Origin: Symbiodinium natans
Taxonomy: Eukaryota; Sar; Dinophyceae; Suessiales; Symbiodiniaceae
DNA: 47,500 nt
Reading direction: 5' to 3'
Assembly: GCA_905221605.1 (NCBI GenBank)
Contig: CAJNDS010000713.1
Span: 528,164 to 575,663 of the forward strand
Positions within the stretch are counted from its first letter, which is position 1, and each line of letters opens with the position of its first letter. The notes beneath the pieces are model-generated. The model was given only the letters and a program-made list of their open reading frames with translations, did no database searches and was not told the DNA's origin. Positions 11,685 through 21,696 of this stretch are shown here, piece after piece. The position numbers and the translations under genes are program-made.

Positions 11685-14600
11685 GGATGGGCTTGGCGAG
11701 TACCATCGTTCTCTTCACGAGCTTCCCGCGCTAGGGGTTATAGTCATAGTCAGACCAGGCGCCTCCCACAGAACCGCTGGCGCGAGAATCCCTGGAGCGT
11801 ACCCCGCCGGGACAGTTCTGCAGAGTATCCCGGAAGTGCCACCCTGAAAGAGTCTCCATACCCCTAAACCCTAAACCCTGAACCCTGAACCCTAAACCCT
11901 AAACCCTAAACCCTAAACCCTAAACCCTAAACCCTAAACCACACCAAAGAAAAGCCCACACGCCAAGACTCTGAGACCAGGAGCTAGCGGAGCTCGAGGC
12001 GGCGGTTGCCCAGGCTGCTTGGGTTTAGGGTTTAGGGTTTAGGGTTTAGGGTTTAGGGTTTAGGGTTTAGGGTTTAGGGTTTAGGGTTTAGGGTTTAGGG
12101 TTTAGGGTTTAGGGTTCAGGGTTTAGGGCTTAGGGTTGAGGGTTCAGGGTTTACGGTTTAGGGTTTGGGGTTTTGGGTTCAGGGTTTGGGGTTTGGGTGG
12201 GGTTTGCAGGTTTCGGGTTTGGGCTTTAGGGTCTGGGGTCTTAGGGTTTCTAATTTTGGGTTTCGGGTGGGTTGTCTTGCTGCTGCTTAGGGGAGTGGGG
12301 GAGAGAACGTCGGTACTACTCGCAGTGCGAACTGAAACACCTCGGCTTTGATAGCAAATGTGGCGGTAACAGCCCCTGCAAGACGCGCCAACGAAGGAGG
12401 AGGAGGAGGAGCAGCACAAATAACCATCGAGGCAGTTGACCAGAATCTTTGCCATCAGCTCTGATCGTATAACGATGGAAGTCCCAGAAGCTCCCTTAAG
12501 GTAGGGTTTAACCCCAAAACCGAAACCCTGAGCCCGAAATCCTCAAAAGTTTGAAGCCAGGAGAAGTCGCTGTTACAACATACCGAGGACCGGCGCGGTG
12601 CCTACAAAAGCACAGAATTCGCACGCTCGGCTTCTGGTTGCAGAGATTGTCGCTCCTGCAGTGCTCAGCCTTTCCTCGGAGCCCTTGCCTACCGGGCTTG
12701 AGGGTATCAGGGTCTCAGGGTCTCAGGGTATCAGGGTTTAGGGTTTAGGGTTTTGGAGCCAGTTCCTTGGTTTTTGACTTGTGGGGCAAGTTGTTTGGAC
12801 TCATCATTGGTGGCACGAAGTGCTGCCATCAGCGCAATCCTAAGCCGCGTGCATTTCCTCGCGCACATTACCCCCACAGAATCATGCTCGCATCACATAC
12901 CGGCTCTTGCCCAGCTAAGACTGAACCTCGATCAAACAGCCCCCAACGAAAAGCACTTTCGACAGCTGGATACCAGCAAGCGAGATGTGACTTGAGGCTG
13001 GCGTCTGCGGCGGTAGAGAGATCCTCTTTGCGGTCAGCAGTTGCTGCTGCTGAGGCTGGGGCAAGGAGTGGCATGAGTGCTGGACCCGTGAGCAACCCTT
13101 GGGAAGTTTGTGAGCAGAGGCTCGCGCGCCTTTGCGGGAAAAGCCTGCGAAGGCGGGTTCCTGCTCGCTTGGAAGGTGTTGGACGGTGAACCCCAAATCC
13201 CCGAAGCCTTTGGGCATCTAGAGTTTAGGAGTCCTCAACCCCAAACAAGGGCTCCCAAGCCCCGTACGGTCAGCCATTCGCGATCCGAGGCGCTGGCCAA
13301 TGAGATGCGCTCTGCCTTGGAAGAGATGGCAGCTGAATCCTTGAGGCAAGCGGAGGCCGAAGACAGGGAACAAAGATGGGCCCTGAACCCTGAAAGAACG
13401 TGAGTTCATGGGAACACTATTGTAAGTATTGTTAGCACTGGTCATTCGAAACATGTGAATGATGTTAAAACGATTTGAACAAAGATGTTGTTTTACAATA
13501 TCATCATGAAGATTAGTCTTCACATTACTAGTACTGCAATACTAAGGTTCATAAACAGGAACATGGAAAATGACATGAAAAAACATGTTGGCAGTATTCG
13601 TATGTTGAACACTAGTGCTTTGTTATCATGTAAATATTAATGAGGCAAAGTTGATCAACAAAATTCGTAGCATTGATTTGAAAAGGGCAGACGAATCAAG
13701 CCCACTGTCTCCCAATGACACGAGTCTCAACACCGCCAACTCCAAGCGAGCATCGGTCGGATGCGTTGATGGTTGCCATGCCGCAAGCTTACGGAGTATC
13801 CCATGAAGCTGCCTTAAAGCATTGTATTTCTATTCTATTCATGTTTGTTACGTTAAATTGTTCTTACATCAGGATATCTTGTAAGGCTCAGAACATTATA
13901 AGTAGTATATCCTTATGTCATTCTATCCTTATACCTTGTAAAATTCAGAATATTATCTATATTGGGAATTTGTTATTCTTCTTCTTATTATTCTGGTCAT
14001 TTTTGAAATAGTAGTAGTATATTTGTATATCTTGGAAAAGTTAAGAAGTCGGCAGACGACAAGCAATCTGTCGCTGAGAAGCCGGGCAGCACAATTCGCT
14101 GGGAAAGCGCAGAAGCCGGGTTTAGTGTTTCGGGTTTCGGGTTTGGGGTTTAGGGTTTGGGGTTTAGGGTTTAGGGTTTAGGGTTTAGGGGTTGGGGTCT
14201 GGGGTTTAGGGTTTAGGGTTCAGGGTTCCTTCTGTTGCAAGACAAAGCTGAACTTAGCCAGCAGGATGCAAGTACTCTGTTACTTTAACCCCTAAACCCC
14301 AAGCGTTTAATCCCTAAGCCCTAACGAAAGGCCAGAACCACCCCCAAAACCCAAGCGTTGCCTTCTCCAGCAGGCATTCCAAGCCCGCGTGGAGCAGCGC
14401 CTCGAGGACTGCTTAGGATTTAGGGTTTTGGGGTTAATTAGGATTAATATACCTTCATCGGAATTATATAAGTATAGGGTATGTAATCCCATTTTGGGGG
14501 GGCTCTGTTGGTTCGGGATTGGGCTTGGGGCTTCGGGTTTGAGGTCGTTCTGGTGACGGATATCTCAAGCCATTGGGTTACCATCAGAGAGCTTCTTAAC

Positions 14601-15830
14601 GCTGAAACTTCTCGAGGCCTCAACCCAACCACCCTCCCCCCCTTCCCCTCAATCCGTAAACCCTAAACCCTGAACCCTAAACCTTAAACCCTAAACCCTA
14701 AACTCCCTTGAACAAGGGGCCTTCGCTGCATTGCACAGGATGCTTCTTTCCGCACCAAAGCTGTTGCGGAGAAGGCCTGGCGGCTTTGGGGGACTCGAGA
14801 TTCCCAGAGGTCCCTGAAGGTCTAGGGGTTTATAGGGGTACAGGGTTGACAGGATTCTACAGGGTTGTTAGGGTTTGTATAGGGTTGCTTATATAGGGCG
14901 TATAGGGTTAATAGGACTCAGCCTAAAGCTTGAGCCCTATGAACTAGACCCAAGTCCTACACCGTAAAGTTTGGGCTGTTGCTGAGCTAAGCAAACTCTG
15001 ACTCTGAGCTCTCTGCAGTGCTAAGAGTGCTCGACCAGGTCAACCGCGTGAAGGCCCACCGCATGTGGGCAGCAGCCTCAGACGACTGTCCCAAAAGTGC
15101 TCTCAGCACCTAAACCCCGACCCCATGTTGGCACTTTGGGATAGCAGGCTCAGGCTTTAAAATTCGGGTGGGGCTTCAAAGGTCTTGGGGGAGGGCAACA
15201 AATTCACTGCCTCTGGAGTGATACAGCATTTTTTGTCCGCTGTCCTCACCCACCCTAACCTGTGCTGATGCCGTGCCTATATTACCCTAAACCCTAAACC
15301 CTAAACCCTAAACCCCAAACCTAAAATTTGCACCCCACATGTGCGCCGAGCAGAGGACCGTGAAGTGGCTGCACTCTTGGATGCTCTTCAGGAGGCCCTC
15401 GGACTCCGCGATTTCACAGTTTTAAGTGAGACCAAGCTACGAGGGCGCAGGTTGAGGAGCCATGCATATAGCGCCATATCTAGTGTAGTTGCAAAGGCAA
15501 GATGATTCTTCTTGTTCGCTCATATATCTTAAGCGCGGCCCTGTGGCCCTGTGGAAGGCAGAAGGCATCACTTCCCAACAGCTCCAGCTGTTGGAGTGCA
15601 GTCCACATGGGCCCGCTGGAGAAGCCGCTCGTGAGGCGGTCGTCTTCGGGTTCGGGATGGGTGTTACCAGAACCATGTTGCAACCCCTAACCCTAAACCC
15701 CTAAACCCTAAACCGACTAAAACCCTAAACCCTAAACCATTTTTTGCGTTTCTGAAGGTCGCGGCCTTGCGCCACAGCGTCGCCAGCGAGCTCAGGGCGA
15801 GCTTCACGCAGGCGTTCCGGTAAGACTGGT
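8855..15830 (+). CDS. Fragmented coiled-coil protein gene or genes, many short exons (tentative)
   Basis: Between telomere-like arrays lie short plus-strand stretches that translate into charged heptad-like, helix-prone peptides bounded by plausible AG and GT/GC/GA sites. Examples: 8880-8961 (KELRAELQQLDTELAEVR), 9437-9479 (LFLQQQRQAFTDQ), 10017-10098, 10271-10345 (AERRQMDETHRQLESETAAA), 10545-10600 (QEAKRLEALLGAQL), 10862-10910 (CAELEAQLVSRLH), 11970-12020 (ELAELEAAVAQA), 13275-13385 (EALANEMRSALEEMAAESLR), 14350-14405 (AFQARVEQRLEDC), 15343-15420 (AEDREVAALLDALQEALGLR), 15549-15649 and 15760-15825 (VAALRHSVASELRASFTQAF). They may belong to one long coiled-coil protein, but phases were not reconciled and no family is recognised. 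Some pieces could be chance. Confidence 0.42.
9591..9712 (-). repeat. Interstitial telomeric array (CCCTAAA)n
   Basis: Near-perfect CCCTAAA units end in CCCTAAG variants. The array lies between candidate coiled-coil exons, consistent with an intron. Confidence 0.9.
10104..10228 (+). repeat. Telomere-like array, GGGGTTT then GGGTTTA units
   Basis: About seven TTTGGGG units are followed by TTTAGGG units and a return to TTTGGGG. The block switch of variant type is typical of interstitial arrays and differs from a uniform terminal telomere. Confidence 0.85.
10349..10468 (+). repeat. Interstitial telomeric array (TTTAGGG)n
   Basis: Perfect TTTAGGG units are interrupted by three TTTTTGG units at about 10411-10430. 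Confidence 0.9.
10774..10853 (-). repeat. Interstitial telomeric array (CCCTAAA)n
   Basis: About eleven CCCTAAA units lie in opposite orientation to the array at 10947-10985, only about 95 bp away. Between the two lies a candidate coiled-coil exon. Confidence 0.9.
11863..11940 (-). repeat. Interstitial telomeric array (CCCTAAA)n
   Basis: About eleven CCCTAAA/CCCTGAA units. The opposite-orientation array at 12023 is separated from it by a candidate exon (ELAELEAAVAQA). Confidence 0.9.
12023..12170 (+). repeat. Long interstitial telomeric array (TTTAGGG)n
   Basis: One of the longest arrays in the window: about 14 perfect TTTAGGG units to about 12115, followed by degenerate TTCAGGG, TTGAGGG and TTTGGGG units. 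Confidence 0.92.
15549..15649 (+). CDS. Exon encoding a SPHGPAGEAAREAVVFG-type peptide (unknown family)
   Basis: An open stretch reads ...SQQLQLLECSPHGPAGEAAR then EAVVFG and ends at TTCGG|GTTC, a plausible GT donor. A close relative is encoded at 42189-42262 (HPHGRTGEASREAAVFG), with differences concentrated at third codon positions. That conservation supports real coding. The family is not recognised. Confidence 0.55.
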
Positions 15831-17047
15831 GCAGACGGAAAAGAGTTCAAGCCGTGCCAACTTGAAACCATGGGTTTAGGGTTTAGGGCTTAGGGTTATA
15901 TAGGGGTTCAGGGTTTAGGTTTTCCGGTGTAGGGCCATCCCGGGTCCTTTCCTTGGTGCCCTTATAAGCCACGCCAAAACGATAGCTTAGATCAGCTTAG
16001 ATCAGCCAGCCGCCTCCCCCCCCCCCCCCCCCCCCCCCCAATGGTTCCCCTATTGGGGGAGCCTTCTATGGGTACGACCTTAGGACCTTATCCCGCGTTG
16101 CCCAGTCAAGTTTGAGTCTATGCACTTGGGCCCTGGGCTAAGCTAGATGCTAGACCGGCCAAGATTTAGGGTTCAGGGTCGAATTTATATGCATCTGTGG
16201 GCTTAGGCTTTTTGGTGTTGAGCATGTATGAGGCAACATCTTAGCAGCCTGCGTTATCAATACCGCAGCACTTGTACGTCGCGTTGCTGACAAAACTTTG
16301 GTAGGACGCACTTCTCATGGGAAGTCTTGATTAAGAAGTGATCTCAGCTTTGTTTTGTCTGTACACGTAGGGTCCTGCTTGCTTCATTGATGGTGTGAAC
16401 ACACATGAAATCTGTGTCGCGCACGGCAATGCATTGGAAGTTCATGCATGTCATGCAAAAAGCTACCCACACATTGAGATTTCTCATGGGGCCCAGTATC
16501 TTTGAGGTGACCAGATCCCTTCCGCACATCCGCATGCTCGGGAATTCATGTCGCTCGCGTTGAGAACTGGGAATGAGCGCGGATGTTCAGACTTCACGTG
16601 GTTCATCGCGAAGGTCGTGATAGCTTCAAGCGAGCTTCATAGTTACTTGTGTTGAGCTCTCAAGGTCGCAACCTTCGGGGTTATTGGCCACACCAGCATG
16701 TTGTTTCTCACAGAGGGGTCTGTTCGATAGTGCAGACAATGCTGGAAGTGATACCCCACAAGATACCAGTGCCATGGCAAAAAAGAGATTTGCATTCTGC
16801 ATACTCTGCCCGGTGCCTTACTCTGATTGTGCCGTACATCTAGTACGCCATGTGCGTGGAGTGTAGTGGCCCCAGTACTTAGGCAGGACATGTTGACGTT
16901 GGAAGACTTCTTGGAGCCCGCTGGGGCCCTAGTGGCGGAGGGTGTGGGGTTATCCGTGACGTGCGCCCGAGAGCCCAGGCGAGTGACCTTGTCTTTGATG
17001 TTTACTTTGCAGGAGGCTCATAGACGCGGGCCCTTGTGAACTCGCTC
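15831..17047. other. Spacer upstream of the transporter gene
   Basis: It holds degenerate telomere-like repeats (about 15871-15925), a poly-C run at 16017-16039 followed by GGTTCCCCTATTGGGGG (similar to the family-1 introner core), and about 900 bp of unique sequence without recognisable coding. Minus-strand open frames near 16344-16535 and 16643-16891 show no recognisable domain. Confidence 0.45.
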
Positions 17048-20000
17048 ATGGCACCTTCGAAGCATGAGGCGCTGTGGGGAATGCTGGCGACGGCAGGAGG
17101 CTCCCTGACCTTCGTGGCTTTGGTGGTGCTGACTGAGTGGCTGGAGCATCAAGAATGGCCGGCCTTTGCTATGCTCGGCAGTGCCGGCTTCATCCATGGC
17201 CTCGCCTTGCTGGTCTATTTGCTGTTGCCTAAGATCCGAAAGCGTGCGCAGTGGCCCAGCTCCCTGAGCATGAAGATCTGGACCTTCGCCCGGGGATTCG
17301 CCAGCATCTTCGCGCTGGCTTGTACAGTCTTGGCCACCTTCTTTGGCTGTCCAGCGGGTGACACGATGGCGCTTTCCAGCACCAACGTCTTCGCATCGGC
17401 TGTGGCTGGATGCTTGGTGGCCCAGTGGTATACCCCTTACCCTTTTTTCTGTGGTTTTGGGTTCCCTTATCAAGAACCAACCCCAAAAATGGGTGCCCTT
17501 ACTGTGCTGTGGTTGCTGGGGCTACCAAGGATGGTTGCTCTTCGGAGAGGCCTTTGGCAGACTGAGGGTCGCGGCGCTTCTTGCCACTGGCTTTGGGGCA
17601 GTGTTGGTTTCGAAGCCAGAGCAGCTCAGGTGGTGATTGGAATGGAGTTGTTTTTAATGACATGGGTTGCCTTCCATGCTGGCATCCCCAGGCTGGTCTT
17701 GGTGAATTTGGCCCCCTCCGTGTTTACAAGGAAGAGCCTTCCTACTTGTATCCTATCTGGGAGTGGAAATCCTAACTCTTCAACCCCCTAACCCTAAAGC
17801 CTAAACTCTTGTGAAATCCCTAAACCCTAAACCCCAAACCTAAAACCCCAAACCTAAACCCTAAACCCACCCTAAACCCTAAACCCTAAACCCTAAACCC
17901 TAAACCCTAAACCCTAAACCCTAAACCCTAAACCCGAAATAAACCCTAAACCCTAAACCCTTACCTTTACACATCTGGGTCAGCAAAAAGGTTTATCTTC
18001 ACCACTGTGAAGGAGCAGCCTTACCTCGGCGACTTGCAAGTTTTTGCAAGGATCTTCAGTGATTGGTTTCAAGTAGCTGTATATACGACTGAGGCGTATA
18101 TACAAGAGGATGTCTTGGGCCGTGGCCTGTTTATCTGCTTTTAATTGGGGTTAATTACGAACGAAGCCCAGATGAGGATTTCTTAGGTTGTGCCTTGTTA
18201 ATACAAAACCCAACTGACCCCCAAAAAGGATTTCAAACGACGTGGCCTGTGTTGGGTTGATTTAACTGCGAATGAGGCTCATAAGATGATATCTTTGGGT
18301 GTGGCCTGGCAACACGAACCATTATCTCTAGCAGATCTACTTGCGCACGAAGCCCTGGTGAGAATTTCTTAGCATGCGAGCTTCTTATATACAGCCATGC
18401 TGAAATACATCAAGGAGCAAACCCAGATGAGGGTTTCTTAGGCTGCAACCTTTGAAAGCCCTATGAGAGTTTGTGGCGGACCAGGCCCCAGAGAAGATTT
18501 CATAAGGTGTGGCATTTAATTTAACATCCAGGCAAACCTAACTGCAGGCCCAGACGAGGATTATGACAGTGTGGCTTTTGAGAATTTCGATGTCGAATTA
18601 AACTTCTTTACATGAGGCCCGAGAATTTCTCAGAGGAAGATCCTTTAGGGTGTGAGCTGTGAATGCAAATTTCTATTTGGGCTTGAATGTGAATTTAAAG
18701 CCCAGAAGTGAATGTAAGTTCTCATCCGACATAAAGCTGAACGAGGCCCAAATGATAATGTTTTGGGGTGTGGCTTGTTAGTATGAGGTTCCAACCAAAA
18801 GTAATGCCACCGGAAGTGCAACACGAACCAACCCAAATCCTGGTGGCCCATGAGAGAACCTACTGCGGGACGGGTGATTGGGACTGTACAGCACTTTTGG
18901 CGTCCAGTGTTGTCCCAAAAAGCCAATCCCAAAGAGCAAAAACGCTGTACTGTCACCAAAAACACCCATAGACCAATCTTTTGGAACCTCAAGGGCTCTC
19001 GCAGCTGGCAGGCCTAAAAGACTCGGACAGTACAGCATTCTGGCTCTTTGGGGTTGGTTTTTCGGGGCCCCACAAAGTTTGGGACAGTACAGCACTCTTG
19101 ACGTCCAGGGTAGCAAGGGTGCTGTCCCCATAAAACCAATCCCTAGGACCAATACTGTCCGAGTCTTTTACATCTGGCTTGCTCTTTGAAGTTCTTAAGA
19201 TGCCATCAAAATACAGCCTGGCCATGTATTGCACAACAATATGAAGTTACCAGACAGCCGAGGCTATTTGTTTGCCGCCGTGTCAGGCTTGGGCTTGTGT
19301 GGTATGGTCGTATGCTGCAGAAAGCTCGGTAAGGAGGTGCGGGCTGCAGGGTTTTGGTCTTAGGGGGCTCGGGTCCAAAAGCACTGAATTCAATACCTTC
19401 AAACCCTAAACCCTAAGCCCATTCAAACCCTGAACCCAAAACCCCAATGGCCCAAAGCTGCAAACCCTAACCCCAGCACAGGTGTCACCCCTGATTTCTA
19501 CCCTTTCCGCCAGCTTGCAGCGCGGTGCCATTCTGCTTCTCCTAGCGGCTTTGCCGATGTGGGAAACAGACCTTGGCTCCACCATCGACAAGCTTAGCCA
19601 TCATCCTGGTGACTTGTCTTGCGGGTTTAGGGTTTATAGGGTTTATAGGGTTTAGAGGGTTTATAGGGTTTATAGGGTTTACAGGGTTTATAGGGTTTAT
19701 AGGGTTTATGGGGTTTATAGGGTTTATAGGGTTGATATGGTTTATAGGGTTTATAGGGTTTATAGGGTTTATAGGGTTTATAGGGTGTATAGGGTTAGGG
19801 TTCAGGGTTTAGGGTTTAGGGTTTAAATCTAGGATGTAGGATTAGGGATCTCGAGACAAAAGCGCCCAAAGGCCATGAAATGAGACAGCAATGTTGCATG
19901 GATCTCCCCCCAGGCATTTGTTGCATCGTGCTCTTTACAACCAAGGCTGGGCTGTGCTGTGGGTGCTTATTCTGACAGTTCTGATTGCTTCGCAGACGAC

Positions 20001-20295
20001 TTTGCTGAGCGTCGGCTTTGCACTGGCGCCTACAGGCGTCAGTGGGGTCATCGTGACATGCTGCGACATTCTCTTCGGCTACATTGGCCAGATCGCCGTG
20101 TTTGGCATCCTCCCTGATGCAGTGACGCTGGCCGGAGTCGTTCTGCTCTTGGGTTCCGTCCTGATGATTACCATGGAAACGGCCAAAACCCACCCGCCCC
20201 CAGAAGTGGCGGGCGACACTGGAACATCAAGCAGCCAGCCGGAGAAGAATGAAGCTCCCCCCGTGGACAAAGAAGGGCAACCACCTGCGCTGTGA
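17048..20295 (+). CDS. EamA/DMT-superfamily transporter (complete, 5 exons)
   Basis: A drug/metabolite-transporter-type membrane protein, likely carrying a small solute; substrate unknown. Proposed exons are 17048-17408, 17530-17629, 19258-19333, 19482-19591 and 19914-20295, giving 342 aa in one frame, the usual size for a 10-TM DMT. The start is the ATG beginning MAPSKHEALWGMLATAGG, just before TM1. The first EamA repeat ends SAVAGWLLFGEAFGRLRVAA. The second starts RGYLFAAVSGLGLCGMVV, continues RGAILLLLAALPMW and ends in FALAPTGVSGVIV and PDAVTLAGVVLLLGSVLM, followed by a polar Pro/Glu tail. Intron 1 is a palindromic introner whose removal creates the canonical AGWLLFGE stretch. The borders of exons 3 and 4 are chosen by frame and homology and are less certain. 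Intron 2 is 1.6 kb of repeats. Confidence 0.85.
17409..17529 (+). mobile_element. Introner element, family 1 copy A (intron 1 of the DMT gene)
   Basis: A 117-bp element (17413-17529) has terminal inverted repeats CTTGGTGGCCCAG and CTGGGGCTACCAAG. It is flanked by the 4-bp target duplication GATG (17409-17412 and 17530-17533). The core reads CCCTTTTTTC...GGGTTCCCTTATC...CCCAAAAATGGGTGCCC. Removing 121 bp (GA...AG, next base G) restores the transporter frame. Confidence 0.85.
17816..17962 (-). repeat. Interstitial telomeric array inside DMT intron 2
   Basis: CCCTAAA units, perfect from about 17870 to 17935, sit directly downstream of the second exon of the transporter gene, hence within its large second intron. 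Confidence 0.88.
18056..18790 (+). repeat. Degenerate minisatellite in DMT intron 2, unit about 65-90 bp
   Basis: A unit resembling GAAGCCCAGATGAGGATTTC, then TTAGGTTGTGGCCTGTTAAT and an AT-rich tail ending near AACTGCGAAC, recurs about nine times with strong divergence (for example near 18160, 18260, 18340, 18415, 18490, 18550, 18620, 18745). Spacing is irregular, so this is an old tandem or a series of related insertions. Confidence 0.55.
18881..18955. repeat. Short inverted-repeat element (GACTGTACAGC ends)
   Basis: It begins GACTGTACAGC and ends GCTGTACTGTC, one mismatch from a perfect 11-bp inverted repeat. Its inner parts (TCCCAAAGAGC) pair with parts of the neighbouring element at 19015-19171. 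Confidence 0.6.
19015..19171. mobile_element. MITE-like element with perfect 17-bp terminal inverted repeats
   Basis: The ends are AAAAGACTCGGACAGTA and TACTGTCCGAGTCTTTT, perfect reverse complements 157 bp apart. An inner inverted repeat (GGGACAGTACAGCAC...GGTGCTGTCCCC) is nested inside. No clear target duplication is visible. It lies in DMT intron 2. Confidence 0.7.
19629..19830 (+). repeat. Tandem 9-mer array GGGTTTATA, then TTTAGGG
   Basis: About 17 units of GGGTTTATA, with variants such as GGGTTTACA and GGGTTGATA, run from 19629 to about 19795 and then change into TTTAGGG. The 9-bp period is a telomere-unit variant with two inserted bases. The open frame across it (GFIGFIGF...) is an artefact of the period being divisible by three. 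Confidence 0.85.
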
Positions 20296-21696
20296 GAGCC
20301 CCCACAACCCTTTTTGTGGCCGGCTGATTTTTAATGCTGGCACCGTGTAACGAGTCTTTCGAGCGAGAGCCTCATCTACTGCCTTGGCAGTAGCTGGTCA
20401 ATCTTCAAAATCACCGGCTAAAACTCTAAGCCCCAAACCCTGCTCAGATGACTCTGATTCCAGCAGCAAAATTTTGATGGAGCTCCGAGGCCCTTCCTTC
20501 TTGGCCCGGTCAACTGTCAGGATAGATTTAGGATGCTGCTTGAGCAGAAGCCTGGGTTGCAGACCCGCTTTCCATGCCCAAGTAGCAAAATGTGGCCTTG
20601 TTGGATATTGCAGCTTGCGAGCGCTTCATTCTCCAGACCCCAATTATTTTGCGTGCTGTCTGAAAAGCTCGTGCTGAGAATGATCCAGAGGGCTGCGGTC
20701 GTTGGCTCTGATGTCAATATTGGCCCCTGCGTTCCAACAAGTGTCTTTGCAGGTCTCCTGAGAAGCCTACGAAGAAGCTCCCAACCTGACAACCCCTAAG
20801 CCCTACAACCTCAACCCTCAGGGGGTCTGTCTAGCAGTCCACTCCACACCCGCTTTGGCTTTCCGTTCCGTCTCCTTGACAAAGACCACTCCAGCTTTGA
20901 GGCGAAACATGTGTTGGTTTGGGCAACAGCCTTGGATGTAAACAGCCCAAGTCACTGCAGAGAAACTCAGGCCAACGGGGCTCTTTAATCCCTGTCCTGC
21001 CGTAGAAGCTATCTGTCCTCACCATGGGCAACAAGTAGCTTACCCACCCTAATCCTAAACACTAAACCCTGAGTCATGGGGTGGGGTGAGGGTGGGGGGA
21101 TGATTCTTACCCCTATAGTAGCCAGACGGGGCTGTTCTAGTAGTAAGCTTTGTGGAGGAAGCCAACTCATCGGGTGCGTGCTGTTCCATGTCACATGTGA
21201 TGTCGTAGCCCCCTAAACCCTAAGCCCTAAACCCTAAACCCTAAACCCTGAACCCTAAACCCTAAACCCTCAACCCTAAACCCTAAACCCTTTGCCAAGG
21301 TTCCAAGATGTGCCAAAGAGGGCCCCGAAGTGGCCCTCTTGGCTTCCTTGGCCAGCGACTGGCCATTCTGAAACGGTTTAGGGTTTAGGGTTCAGGGTTT
21401 AGAGTTTAGGGTTTAGAGTTTAGGGTTTAGGGCAACATGACCCTGCACATCCCTGCATTTTGTGAGGATCGCGGCTGCCGGCTACCTCGTGTTGAGGTGC
21501 TTTGCCGGGCGTGCGCTATGGCCATGAGACACGGCTATGGCCCCATGGCTTCTCCAAATGCCTTGAGCCGTCGGCTCTGGATGTGTTGAACAATGGGCCG
21601 GCACAAACGTAGCGAAGCCGCAGGGTTTCTTGAAGCAGCCAACAGAAAGCATGGAGAAGCATCTTCTCTTATCGCGTGCTTAGGATTCTAAGTGCC
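20296..21696. other. Spacer between the transporter and membrane-protein genes
   Basis: It contains the presumed 3' UTR of the transporter, telomeric arrays at 21212-21292 (CCCTAAA) and 21373-21432 (TTTAGGG), and unique sequence with unremarkable open frames on both strands. No gene is recognised. Confidence 0.5.

Noticed and set aside
12136-12351. RVWGFGFRVWG-type frame
   Set aside because: It is a translation of degenerate telomeric repeat units.
17018-17486. Minus-strand frames opposite the transporter exon
   Set aside because: They are antisense shadows of a well-supported EamA exon.
19573-19812. Open frame with GFIGFIGF repeats
   Set aside because: It is translation of the 9-bp GGGTTTATA tandem array; period divisible by three keeps the frame open.
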